Source: an uncultured Dysosmobacter sp. (GTDB lineage: Bacteria > Bacillota > Clostridia > Oscillospirales > Oscillospiraceae). From it: a DNA stretch of 54,319 nucleotides. The stretch lies in NCBI GenBank assembly GCA_934590165.1, contig CAKTOO010000018.1, forward strand, positions 1 through 54,319. Direction: 5' to 3'. Below, piece after piece: positions 25,359 to 31,773 of the stretch. Each line of letters begins with the position of its first letter. Position 1 is the stretch's first letter. Below the pieces are notes generated by a model that was not told the origin of the DNA, searched no databases, and was given only the letters and a program-made list of their open reading frames with translations. The translations under genes were made by a program, and so were the position numbers.

Positions 25359-25505
25359 GTGGAATCCATGAAAAAAACGATAATATTTGAAAAGGATCTA
25401 ATTGATAAAATTGAAAAAATGGCAAAAGAAACAGAACGGGATTTTTCTGGACAAGTACGCTGGATGCTAAAAGAATATATACGAATCAAAGAAGATAGAA
25501 AATAA
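25359..25505 (+). CDS. Ribbon-helix-helix regulator of the prophage
   Basis: 48-aa protein (GTG start; ATG at 25368 would give 45 aa). MKKTIIFEKDLIDKIEKMAK followed by ERDFSGQVRWMLKEYI fits the beta-helix-helix pattern of Arc/CopG repressors: a short N-terminal strand with alternating polar residues, then two helices. GAGGTG is spaced well for the GTG. It is transcribed divergently from the virion operon of the neighbouring copy, the place expected for a lysogeny or copy-control repressor, which is inference. Confidence 0.75.
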   Translation: MESMKKTIIFEKDLIDKIEKMAKETERDFSGQVRWMLKEYIRIKEDRK

Positions 25506-25522
25506 AATAGAGGTGATAAGAA

Positions 25523-25750
25523 ATGATACTATATGAACAGATAACCAACGAATACGAAAATGAAAAATTTCCATACACCTATTCAATATCCAAATTTGCA
25601 GATGAAATAATCTATCACTATGCAAAACAACTAGGCATCGAAGAAGATCAAGTAGTAGATATGCTGATCAGATATATGGGACTAACAGAAAACATCAATA
25701 AATTCTTAGATGATATAAATCAAAAATTTAAAGCAGAAGCATGGATTTAA
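25523..25750 (+). CDS. 75-aa phage protein, partner of the RHH gene
   Basis: Acidic cytosolic protein MILYEQITNEYENEKFPYTY..., not recognised. Strong RBS (AGAGGTGAT) and 17-bp spacing after the RHH gene make a two-gene unit ending in a terminator. Size and pairing also fit a toxin-antitoxin module with RHH antitoxin, but there is no toxin motif. Confidence 0.7.
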   Translation: MILYEQITNEYENEKFPYTYSISKFADEIIYHYAKQLGIEEDQVVDMLIRYMGLTENINKFLDDINQKFKAEAWI

Positions 25751-25779
25751 ACTAGAGCCCAAAAGGCTCTAGTTTTTTA
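25751..25779. terminator. Bidirectional terminator between the regulator unit and rep
   Basis: 9-bp stem ACTAGAGCC/GGCTCTAGT, loop CAAAA, T run on the plus strand. Confidence 0.88.
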
Positions 25780-26748
25780 CTCATTTTCGGAAGATCTATC
25801 ACGTCGTCGCCGCGGCGAATACTGATCAAGCAACTGCTTATATTTAGGGGAGAGCTCACAAGACCGAGATCTAATACGATCCAGGAAGTCCTGACGCCCA
25901 TGGATCTCCAAAGCAACAGCAATCGCATTACCGGCTTGAGAAAATACAAAGTTATCCAACTGCATGATGTTATACTCTTCGCCTGGCTTTACATAGAGCC
26001 GGATCCGGCCGATACCCTCAATCAGATCTTCCCAATACTGCTTCATCAACCAACGCCATCTATTAGAATCACCAGACTCATCGACGAACCGAACATAGTT
26101 TACCAGGACACCACGGAACTTAACGCCGATTGGCTCCGGCTCCATGACAAAGGCAAGCGCGCGATCACCACGCAGCTGCATCTCGACTCGGACCCAATGC
26201 TGGGAGTCGGGGAAGCCCCGCTCAAAAGCCTTATCATAAATACGGAACATGATCTCACTAGATTTCCGACCAAAATAGATCGACTTACCAGATTTCTTTT
26301 TACCATCTACAATTTCTTCTTGTACAGTTACTTTCCTAAATTTAGAGACATACTCCCGATCATGAGTATCAAGAAAGAGCTGCTCCATATCCAGGATACC
26401 GGAGTGATCATCAAAAGCGACATCCAAACGAGTCATATGAAACTGCTGCGGGTTATCCTGGAAGAGCTGAAAGAGACCATCAAAATCACCGGTACCCTCA
26501 GACTCAAATACCCGGCAGCCTTGACCGGACATATTCAAACAGGTACCCATACCCTCATTTCCATCATAATAGATCGAGATATTACGGTAATAGATACCTT
26601 TCCGATAGCCATTGTGACCATACTCCATCTCGTCCCAGGAGACATCCTCAAGACCCAGCAGCGAAAGCCAGGACTGCGGATCATCATCCTTTGAGCTGAC
26701 AGTAAGCCAGTCATACAAGATAACATTCTCTTGAATATCACTTTTCAT
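25777..26748 (-). CDS. Phage replication initiation protein (Rep_trans family)
   Basis: 323-aa rolling-circle initiator. Diagnostic features are VILYDWLTVS near the N-terminus, FHMTRLDVAFDDH (family RLDxAxD motif, residues ~110-123) and IMFRIYDKAFERG, the YDK motif with the probable DNA-nicking tyrosine, then HWVRVEMQLRG. Basic C-terminus SPRRRRDRSSE. Such proteins serve both small rolling-circle plasmids and Gram-positive inoviruses. RBS AAAGGTGG. The adjacent hairpin region is its likely target. Confidence 0.87.
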   Translation of the reverse strand: MKSDIQENVILYDWLTVSSKDDDPQSWLSLLGLEDVSWDEMEYGHNGYRKGIYYRNISIYYDGNEGMGTCLNMSGQGCRVFESEGTGDFDGLFQLFQDNPQQFHMTRLDVAFDDHSGILDMEQLFLDTHDREYVSKFRKVTVQEEIVDGKKKSGKSIYFGRKSSEIMFRIYDKAFERGFPDSQHWVRVEMQLRGDRALAFVMEPEPIGVKFRGVLVNYVRFVDESGDSNRWRWLMKQYWEDLIEGIGRIRLYVKPGEEYNIMQLDNFVFSQAGNAIAVALEIHGRQDFLDRIRSRSCELSPKYKQLLDQYSPRRRRDRSSENE

Positions 26749-27022
26749 AACTTTTCAACCACCTTTATGTAGGTAGTACCCCCCTGTTAGTGTAGGGGGG
26801 TTAAAGAAAGTCGCAACTTTCCCGAAAGGTGTTCCCTACGGGGACTGTTCCAAACATCGATCATCCGTCAAGGCAGAGAAAACTTTTCTACGAAAACTTT
26901 TCTCCGAGTGGCCTACGGCCAGCCTTGACCGATGATAGAAGTTTGGAAAAACGGGGGACAACCGAAATCGCCGCAGCCGATTTCGGCAAGGCCGACACTT
27001 TTTATATTGGGAGGATACCACT
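26749..27022. other. Hairpin-rich putative replication origin and packaging signal
   Basis: Non-coding and packed with inverted repeats: ACCCCCC/GGGGGGT with loop TGTTAGTGTA (26778-26801); GAAAGT/ACTTTC; a 25-27 bp imperfect stem with arms 26850-26874 and 26922-26946 (22 of 25 paired), enclosing two copies of GAAAACTTTTCT and GGCC/GGCC; and CCGAAATCG/CGATTTCGG (26962-26986). This resembles the intergenic region of filamentous phages, which holds the plus and minus origins and packaging hairpin. The nick site is not identified. Confidence 0.7.
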
Positions 27023-27190
27023 ATGACAATCAGCTTTACTCTTAACGGAAAGCCCTACGAATCCCCAATCAAAGACCTGAGAGAAGATGACCTACTTTTC
27101 CTGATCAAAGCAGAATTAGAACTGGGACGTAGCGTACATATCACACCGGATGAAAACGACATAATCTGGAATACAAGACGCGATAAATAA
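27023..27190 (+). CDS. 55-aa phage protein next to the origin
   Basis: MTISFTLNGKPYESPIKDL..., soluble, with RBS GGGAGG seven bases upstream. Unrecognised. It is the only plus-strand gene between the origin and the Zot gene, and converges on Zot with a shared terminator. Position suggests a replication or copy-control accessory, but that is inference. Confidence 0.7.
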   Translation: MTISFTLNGKPYESPIKDLREDDLLFLIKAELELGRSVHITPDENDIIWNTRRDK

Positions 27191-27212
27191 AAGGCCTTCG
27201 GGCCTTTTATTT
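27185..27212. terminator. Bidirectional terminator between the 55-aa gene and Zot
   Basis: AAAAGGCC/GGCCTTTT stem with TTCG loop, extended by A-T pairs; it includes both stop codons. Confidence 0.88.
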
Positions 27213-27938
27213 TTTACGCCACCGACGCCGAGGATGATCCACCAGCGCAGCAGGCAGCTCATACCGCTCCCATTCTTTATGTTGGAGCTCCGGAGCAGCG
27301 AAGCTATCAAAGTACTTCGTCCAATGAGGGATGAAGGTGAGGGTCCGGGATCCGGCCCAAAAGAAAAGCAGAGAATCAAACTTCAGCTGATCTACGATCC
27401 GAGACTCGCTCTGAGTGTTACCATCGGCCTCGACGATATCAAGGACCTTCAGGATCCGCTTACCATAAGAGAAGACACGCAGCTTCTTCTGGAGCAGAAA
27501 CATGTCATCCGCCAGATCACGGATCTTCTTATCGACATCAAAACTCTGAGAGGCACAAACGACTTTTACTTGACGGTGACGCTGGAGCTTAAACCAATCT
27601 CTGACCTCTACCGGAAACTTTTTGAAATTACGGTTATCCCAGATCATGCCGATTTCATCTATGATCAAGAGGGAGTGGGGCTCAAACTCGTAGTAACCGA
27701 CGTCCTCGACCGGGACATAATAGCAGCCTGGAATGGGATCTGTGCTGTATACCGTCCATCCATTCTTAAGATGCTGTAAAGCCATCTTTGTCAGCAAGGT
27801 ACTCTTACCTTGACCTTTCTTAGCAAAAATGAAAATGAGCTTATAAGGATTCAGATACTTCCTGGTGACCAGATGAAACACCAGAAAAAGACAAGGAACT
27901 ATGATAAAGGCAAAAATAATAAAACAAGACTTCCACAT
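27207..27938 (-). CDS. Zot-like (pI) phage morphogenesis ATPase
   Basis: 243-aa inner-membrane ATPase that drives assembly and extrusion of filamentous phage. One N-terminal helix (FIIFAFIIVPCLFLVFHLV), Walker A FAKKGQGKSTLLTK, Walker B SLLIIDEIGMIWDNR, then KVVCASQSFDVDKKIRD. Unlike M13 pI the ATPase part follows the membrane helix instead of preceding it. The FtsK/HerA-like core is the marker gene for inoviruses. RBS GAGGT; starts four bases after the preceding stop. No secretin is present, as expected for a monoderm host. Confidence 0.9.
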   Translation of the reverse strand: MWKSCFIIFAFIIVPCLFLVFHLVTRKYLNPYKLIFIFAKKGQGKSTLLTKMALQHLKNGWTVYSTDPIPGCYYVPVEDVGYYEFEPHSLLIIDEIGMIWDNRNFKKFPVEVRDWFKLQRHRQVKVVCASQSFDVDKKIRDLADDMFLLQKKLRVFSYGKRILKVLDIVEADGNTQSESRIVDQLKFDSLLFFWAGSRTLTFIPHWTKYFDSFAAPELQHKEWERYELPAALVDHPRRRWRKK

Positions 27939-27942
27939 AGAT

Positions 27943-28101
27943 CTACCTCATGAAGATCCGCATAAAGAACTTAATAATAGCGAAAGCAAGACACCAGTAA
28001 AGGACCACAAAGGGAATCAATACCAGGACATTATCTTGCTTATCGAACAGGAAAAACACCAGATCCAGAAGACCCAGCATGAAGTCAGTAGCAGTAGACA
28101 T
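27943..28101 (-). CDS. Small membrane protein upstream of Zot
   Basis: 52 aa, MSTATDFMLGLLDLVFFLFDKQDN then helix VLVLIPFVVLYWCLAFAIIKFF and basic tail. RBS TTGGAGG. It lies after the coat-gene terminator and just before Zot, so it may be a morphogenesis partner rather than a capsid part. Unrecognised. Confidence 0.7.
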   Translation of the reverse strand: MSTATDFMLGLLDLVFFLFDKQDNVLVLIPFVVLYWCLAFAIIKFFMRIFMR

Positions 28102-28114
28102 AGAACCTCCAAAC

Positions 28115-28159
28115 AAAAAGGGCCCCGGCCGGCTGAAGCCGGCGGCCGGGGCCCTTTTT
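28115..28159 (-). terminator. Strong terminator after the major-coat genes
   Basis: 11-bp GGGCCCCGGCC/GGCCGGGGCCC stem with inner GGC-TGAA-GCC, bounded by A and T runs. It is by far the most GC-rich spot in the prophage and mirrors the terminator after gene VIII in M13-type phages. Confidence 0.9.
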
Positions 28160-28160
28160 C

Positions 28161-28328
28161 TCATCCTCGGGACAGCAAGCGACCAACGATACCGATCACG
28201 CCACCGATGAAAAGGAAACCGACGGTCAACAGCAGCAGCGGCTGAGCCACAATAACCTCACAGACATCAGCAACGAATCCCAGGACGCTAGTAGCAACAG
28301 TACCCAACTGAGAAAGCAGCGCACCCAT
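28161..28328 (-). CDS. Major coat protein candidate A
   Basis: 55 aa, MGALLSQLGTVATSVLGFV..., with an amphipathic N-terminal half, a transmembrane helix (residues ~30-48) and a basic tail ending GRLLSRG, the pVIII plan without a cleavable leader. Residues 29-55 are identical to candidate B although their codons differ at 14 silent positions. GGAG lies nine bases before the ATG. Identification is by size, topology and position before a strong terminator. Confidence 0.75.
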   Translation of the reverse strand: MGALLSQLGTVATSVLGFVADVCEVIVAQPLLLLTVGFLFIGGVIGIVGRLLSRG

Positions 28329-28372
28329 AGCAGTGGTCTCCGTATAGCAAAACCTCCTTTCAAAAAATCAGA

Positions 28373-28540
28373 TCAACCACGAGACAACAGGCGACCAACA
28401 ATGCCGATCACGCCGCCGATGAAGAGGAAGCCGACAGTCAGAAGCAACAGCGGCTGATTCGTGATCGTAGAGCAGACATTACCGACATAGGTAAGCACGG
28501 AAGTGGCAACCTCTCCAAGGGAAGTCAAAAGAGCAGACAT
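28373..28540 (-). CDS. Major coat protein candidate B
   Basis: 55 aa, MSALLTSLGEVATSVLTYV..., paralogue of candidate A with the same membrane helix and basic C-terminus but a different N-terminal surface half. Excellent RBS (AAAGGAGG), much better than that of candidate A, so B may be the more abundant subunit. The pair probably arose by duplication and has been kept under strong purifying selection in the helix. Confidence 0.78.
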   Translation of the reverse strand: MSALLTSLGEVATSVLTYVGNVCSTITNQPLLLLTVGFLFIGGVIGIVGRLLSRG

Positions 28541-28555
28541 AAAAATCCTCCTTTC

Positions 28556-28705
28556 TTAAAGATGCCGAAAAATATTGGTAACCTTACGCAGCAGCCATAG
28601 AGCCAGGACGCCAGTAAGGAGCATCGTACCGGTATAAAGGTTGAAGATCTCCGTCATAAGATCGAAAATCTTATCAGCCATCAAAGATAGATCAGAAAGC
28701 ATCAT
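28556..28705 (-). CDS. Small membrane protein, minor-coat candidate
   Basis: 49 aa, MMLSDLSLMADKIFDLMTEIFNLYTGTM..., one helix and basic tail LRKVTNIFRHL. GGAGG lies three bases before the first ATG and six before the second (28702), so the second may be used. Its start overlaps the stop of the 50-aa gene. Size and location suit a pVII/pIX-type end protein; not recognised by sequence. Confidence 0.7.
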   Translation of the reverse strand: MMLSDLSLMADKIFDLMTEIFNLYTGTMLLTGVLALWLLRKVTNIFRHL

Positions 28706-28854
28706 TTACCTCCGATCCAGGAGAGAACAGACCAAAGAATGGAAAAAACACTGGTAAGCAACCAAAGGAGCACAGGCACACAGAGAACATAGATCAACGG
28801 CTCAAAGCCGACCGGGACAGGCCCCAGCAGATTCACGACCGCTTCATAAAGCAT
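28702..28854 (-). CDS. Small membrane protein, minor-coat candidate
   Basis: 50 aa, MLYEAVVNLLGPVPVGFEPLIYVL..., with a helix over residues ~20-45 and C-terminus WIGGK. Its stop overlaps the next start (ATGA) and its own start lies inside the 215-aa gene, implying translational coupling. Unrecognised. Confidence 0.68.
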   Translation of the reverse strand: MLYEAVVNLLGPVPVGFEPLIYVLCVPVLLWLLTSVFSILWSVLSWIGGK

Positions 28855-29480
28855 ACGATCACCACCCCCAGCATGAAAACGAGTATGTAAGGGACAAAAT
28901 CATCAACCGTCTGACGAGGCTCCATAGAGGTCATGATCTCCATATTGGAGTCCGTCGGCGTCAGATACAGGTAAGTATAAGTTGAACTTGAAGAAGAGAC
29001 GCGATATCGAGGATAAGAAAAACCCGACGCTGAGACAGAGTTGTTATATACTCCAGCCAGGTACCCGGAAACAGAAGAAGAGTCAATATTAAACAAGTAT
29101 CCATTACTGTCGACGCCAAAAGTATCCTCCTTAGCAGAAAGAGGAAAGTATAAAGTGACTGTTCCCAAATTTGAATCATAACCAGTTACCCATGAACTGC
29201 CATAGAAAAGAGGATCATCCGGAGGAATATCACCGATCACCAGCGCCGGAACATCACCAGAAAAGGCAGCAACATCATATTCCGCATCAGCATCAACAAC
29301 AGTGACCAGAATCGGTTCATCTGTCTCGCTGGTACTAAGCAGCTGCTCATCTATGACATCCTCAAACTCATAATACTCAATGGAAGATTCCCCGGAAAAA
29401 CTGCTTTCCAAAGCGAATGAGGGATATAAACAAATTAAGGATATTACGCAGCACATACAGAAAACTCGTAAGCATTTCAT
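28833..29480 (-). CDS. Sec-exported, membrane-anchored phage surface protein
   Basis: 215 aa. Signal peptide (MKCLRVFCMCCVISLICLYPSFA), a Ser/Asp/Tyr-rich extracellular part with a serine run (VSSSSSTYTYLYL), and a C-terminal anchor VPYILVFMLGVVIVCFMKRS. The start at 29480 is chosen because a signal peptide begins there and AAGGTG precedes it; the frame extends 63 bases upstream. It could be a second adsorption or capping protein beside the pIII-like one. No family recognised. Confidence 0.75.
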   Translation of the reverse strand: MKCLRVFCMCCVISLICLYPSFALESSFSGESSIEYYEFEDVIDEQLLSTSETDEPILVTVVDADAEYDVAAFSGDVPALVIGDIPPDDPLFYGSSWVTGYDSNLGTVTLYFPLSAKEDTFGVDSNGYLFNIDSSSVSGYLAGVYNNSVSASGFSYPRYRVSSSSSTYTYLYLTPTDSNMEIMTSMEPRQTVDDFVPYILVFMLGVVIVCFMKRS

Positions 29481-29490
29481 AACACACACC

Positions 29491-29643
29491 TTATGGTTTG
29501 AAAAGTAAGACACGGACCATGAGACAGAGGAAGAAAGAAGCAATCATGATCCAAAGAAGAGAGACACCAAGGATCTCCATGGAACCAAGCCACTGAACAC
29601 AAGTCTGAAAGAGAGCAATAAACCAAGTGATCCAATCAGACAT
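29491..29643 (-). CDS. Small membrane protein, minor-coat candidate
   Basis: 50 aa, MSDWITWFIALFQTCVQWLG then helix ILGVSLLWIMIASFFLCLMV and basic end. GGGAGGT overlapping the preceding stop codon serves as RBS. Unrecognised by sequence. Confidence 0.68.
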   Translation of the reverse strand: MSDWITWFIALFQTCVQWLGSMEILGVSLLWIMIASFFLCLMVRVLLFKP

Positions 29644-29647
29644 ACAA

Positions 29648-29866
29648 TTACCTCCCGATCAACTGAAAGACGATCGTGATCGTCAACCCGGCCGTGATAA
29701 AGACCAGCAGCACAGACGGCATATAACCCCAGCTGACAGTAAGAAAAGCAAAACACTGGCCAATCAAACCAAAAACTGAAAGGATACCAGAAACAGTAGA
29801 AGTGACAAATTGGACAAAGATACCGATAGCATCACCAATTGAAGAGAGCCAACTAAGCACCATCAT
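29648..29866 (-). CDS. Two-helix membrane protein after the pIII-like gene (pVI-like position)
   Basis: 72 aa with helices around FVQFVTSTVSGILSVFGLIG and MPSVLLVFITAGLTITIVF. The ATG-ATG start lies within the last codons of the pIII-like gene, so translation is coupled. In filamentous phages pVI is encoded directly after pIII and caps the same virion end; only position and topology support this here. Confidence 0.65.
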   Translation of the reverse strand: MMVLSWLSSIGDAIGIFVQFVTSTVSGILSVFGLIGQCFAFLTVSWGYMPSVLLVFITAGLTITIVFQLIGR

Positions 29867-30965
29867 CACCGCCCTTATTCTTACCAGAACCAGATGTACC
29901 AGCGAATTTAGAGATACGACCAACAAGGAGCAACGCAATTGCCAAAGTGAGAGGAAAAACAAAAATGATTTTATAATCTCCCATAGCATTCCAGAGATCA
30001 TTAAAAATACCAGTAATCAAAGCAAAGGCGGAAACAAGACCATCTGGAAAAGAAAAGCTATCCATATCCAGAGCATTGAAATTCTCTGTCATAGAGCCAG
30101 TCCACTGAGACTCTACAGATTCATGCTCATTAATATTATCTTGAGCTTGATCATTAAAACCGTCCAAAACAGATAGATCATTTAAAACTGTAAAAACAAA
30201 ATTAGACTGATTTAAAATATGAGGTTCTAACTTTAGCTGAAGATCGGCAGACCAATCACCAGATAAAGTAGAAGGATTACTTAAAACAAAAGAAACAGTA
30301 GATAAAGATTCACCAATGCCGTTATAAATGAATTCATTAAAATCAAAAACACCATTACGGCCATATAAAGTTAAAACATTACGACCATCACAAAGAACAT
30401 TAAGAGTACCAAACCAACCAAAATTAACAAAAGACCAATCAGCAGAATGAAGCCAATTTTCCAATTTAAGAACACCAGACATAGAAAATGCTTGTACACC
30501 ATCAGGTAAAGTAAAAGTAAAAGAAATACTACCACCTGATCCAAAAGGAAACTGCCAAGAATCCCAAGTAGTAGAACTATTACTAGAAGGAGCAGAAACA
30601 ATATTACTAGAAGAAAAAAGAGTAGGAGAAGTAGAATAAGCCCAAGAACCAAATTCAATAGATTCGTAAACAGAAGAATTTAAACCAGCTTCAGGAATAG
30701 AAATAACACCCTTCCAAGTACCAACCAAAAAACCCGATACATCAGAAAGCAACGTAATAAAATCAGAATAAGGAAAAGAAGTAGTACTACTAGAAGTATC
30801 AGCGTCAGAAACCACAGCAACTCCATCATCCAGACTAAAAGTACGCGCTGCCATAACAGGCTCATACTCATACACGCTGCCATTGGTAAACGACTCCGCA
30901 TTCCAGGCAAATACAGAGGAGGTACAGAAGAAGAGAGCAGCGACAAGGAATACTACTCTTTTCAT
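29853..30965 (-). CDS. pIII-like adsorption protein
   Basis: 370 aa. Cleavable signal (MKRVVFLVAALFFCTSSVFA), a large Ser/Asn/Phe-rich extracellular portion, and a C-terminal anchor YKIIFVFPLTLAIALLLVG followed by a basic tail. This is the architecture of filamentous phage pIII, which binds the host and terminates assembly. The central part has nearly all codons ending in T and is clearly AT-richer than the ends of the gene, as if the receptor-binding portion was exchanged. RBS AAGGAGGT lies just downstream of the tRNA-like gene. Confidence 0.78.
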   Translation of the reverse strand: MKRVVFLVAALFFCTSSVFAWNAESFTNGSVYEYEPVMAARTFSLDDGVAVVSDADTSSSTTSFPYSDFITLLSDVSGFLVGTWKGVISIPEAGLNSSVYESIEFGSWAYSTSPTLFSSSNIVSAPSSNSSTTWDSWQFPFGSGGSISFTFTLPDGVQAFSMSGVLKLENWLHSADWSFVNFGWFGTLNVLCDGRNVLTLYGRNGVFDFNEFIYNGIGESLSTVSFVLSNPSTLSGDWSADLQLKLEPHILNQSNFVFTVLNDLSVLDGFNDQAQDNINEHESVESQWTGSMTENFNALDMDSFSFPDGLVSAFALITGIFNDLWNAMGDYKIIFVFPLTLAIALLLVGRISKFAGTSGSGKNKGGDDGA

Positions 30966-30984
30966 ACTGTACCTCCTTCCGTAA

Positions 30985-31058
30985 TGGGTGCGGGAGCTGG
31001 ATTCGAACCAGCGGCGCCAGTATACGAACCTGGAATGTTACCACTACACCATCCCGCC
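30985..31058 (-). tRNA. tRNA-like gene, anticodon loop reads CGU (Thr), two mismatches
   Basis: 74 nt including an encoded CCA. Acceptor arms GGCGGGA/TCCCGCA (first pair G1-A72 mismatched), D-arm GTGT/ACAT with GTGGTA loop, anticodon stem CCAGG/ACTGG (last pair G-A mismatched) with loop TTCGTAT, T-arm GCTGG, TTCGAAT, CCAGC. Discriminator is C73, unusual for Thr. The fold is convincing, the decoding identity is not; it could be a tRNA mimic or decayed tRNA. It ends 20 bp before the pIII-like start codon. Confidence 0.65.
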
Positions 31059-31097
31059 ATATTGACCCCAGTTAGATCTAACAGGGGTCAAATAGAT

Positions 31098-31346
31098 CTA
31101 CTTACGAAACCGGATGCCATGGAGCCGGAAAAGATCCTCATACTGACAATTCAAACCAACTTCACGACCGTACCGGACTTCAAGGGCCTTATACCGTTTC
31201 TGCTCAGCTTCCAGCTGCAGCTGCAGATCCTGGATCTGGAGCTGGAGAGCTGCGACCTCCTCTGACGGCATCATCTTGAGCTTGATCACAGGATTACGAA
31301 GGAAACGAATCAGCTCGACCGACAGAGCAGAGAGGCCATTGATCAT
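31098..31346 (-). CDS. 82-aa coiled-coil phage protein
   Basis: MINGLSALSVELIRFLRNPV... then a heptad-rich segment (VAALQLQIQDLQLQLEAEQK) that should form a coiled coil, and a basic end HGIRFRK. Its ATG overlaps the stop of the upstream ssDNA-binding candidate. Unrecognised; could be a replication accessory or a structural adaptor. Confidence 0.75.
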   Translation of the reverse strand: MINGLSALSVELIRFLRNPVIKLKMMPSEEVAALQLQIQDLQLQLEAEQKRYKALEVRYGREVGLNCQYEDLFRLHGIRFRK

Positions 31347-31594
31347 TTTGAGCGCACAGTCTCAATCCGGCACACTTTACCTTTAGGAGTAAAATCCAGA
31401 TTAACCGGCATACCAACAGCCGGAGACCAGGCACAGGTAGTAGCGAACTCATCCGAGATGAAGATCTTCGAAGTCTCCTCACCGTCGACACCGTGAGAAG
31501 GGAAGGCGATAAAACAGGAGAAACCATTGATCATCTTGCCGGAGAGATTATCTTTCATATCGACCCGCCGGACACCCAAGAGCATTGCTTGCAT
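31343..31594 (-). CDS. Candidate ssDNA-binding protein (pV-like)
   Basis: 83 aa, MQAMLLGVRRVDMKDNLSGK..., beta-rich, with the ending GMPVNLDFTPKGKVCRIETV typical of small OB-fold inovirus ssDNA-binding proteins as I recall them. pV-type proteins coat the single-stranded genome before packaging. First gene of the minus-strand virion operon, with RBS TTGGAGGT. Its promoter region crosses the att junction. Family assignment is moderate. Confidence 0.65.
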   Translation of the reverse strand: MQAMLLGVRRVDMKDNLSGKMINGFSCFIAFPSHGVDGEETSKIFISDEFATTCAWSPAVGMPVNLDFTPKGKVCRIETVRSK

Positions 31595-31608
31595 AATTCA
31601 TACCTCCA

Positions 31609-31646
31609 ATTTTAAAATAAAACCCAAGAAATGTTTTGTTCAATTA
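31609..31646 (-). promoter_or_regulatory. Putative virion-operon promoter spanning the att junction
   Basis: Reading the minus strand: TTGAAC (in the right att arm), 18 bases, TATTTT, then the RBS of the ssDNA-binding candidate. Only copy 1 has TTGAAC here; at attR the matching hexamer is ATAAAC. The -10 box is weak. Confidence 0.4.
31617..31644. other. Internal att site (attP-type junction between the two copies)
   Basis: Left arm ATAAAACCCAA (end of copy 1), spacer GAAATG (31628-31633), right arm TTTTGTTCAAT (start of copy 2). This is the sequence expected for attP in the circular phage genome. Confidence 0.8.
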
Positions 31647-31773
31647 CTGGCAGTTAAAAAAATATTTAGTCTGATACTATCATCCAAATAAATCTTAACA
31701 AATCGGATTGAATAAGTCAACAATTTTTGACAGGTATTATCAGATAAGATAAGATGACAAACGAGGTGATATT

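Larger units (their letters stand above)
25213..31627 (-). mobile_element. Inovirus-like prophage, copy 1 (6,415 bp)
   Basis: Filamentous ssDNA phage genome, defined by Rep_trans-type initiator, Zot/pI ATPase, tiny hydrophobic coat proteins and a pIII-like surface protein. Virion genes run on the minus strand; three small genes run on the plus strand. It is AT-richer than the host and carries no integrase or transposase. Boundaries are set at the spacer of the att sites. Copy 2 follows immediately in the same orientation, with every translated product identical. Confidence 0.9.

Noticed and set aside
25900..26694. A 264-codon plus-strand frame (and its copy at 32315)
   Set aside because: Antisense to rep, no ribosome binding site, no recognisable motif; the minus-strand product carries clear Rep_trans motifs.
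27234..27779. A 181-codon plus-strand frame opposite Zot
   Set aside because: Antisense to a gene with Walker motifs; no RBS.
30984..31265. Plus-strand frame starting MGAGAGFEPAAP
   Set aside because: This is the familiar false protein read through the complement of a tRNA gene.
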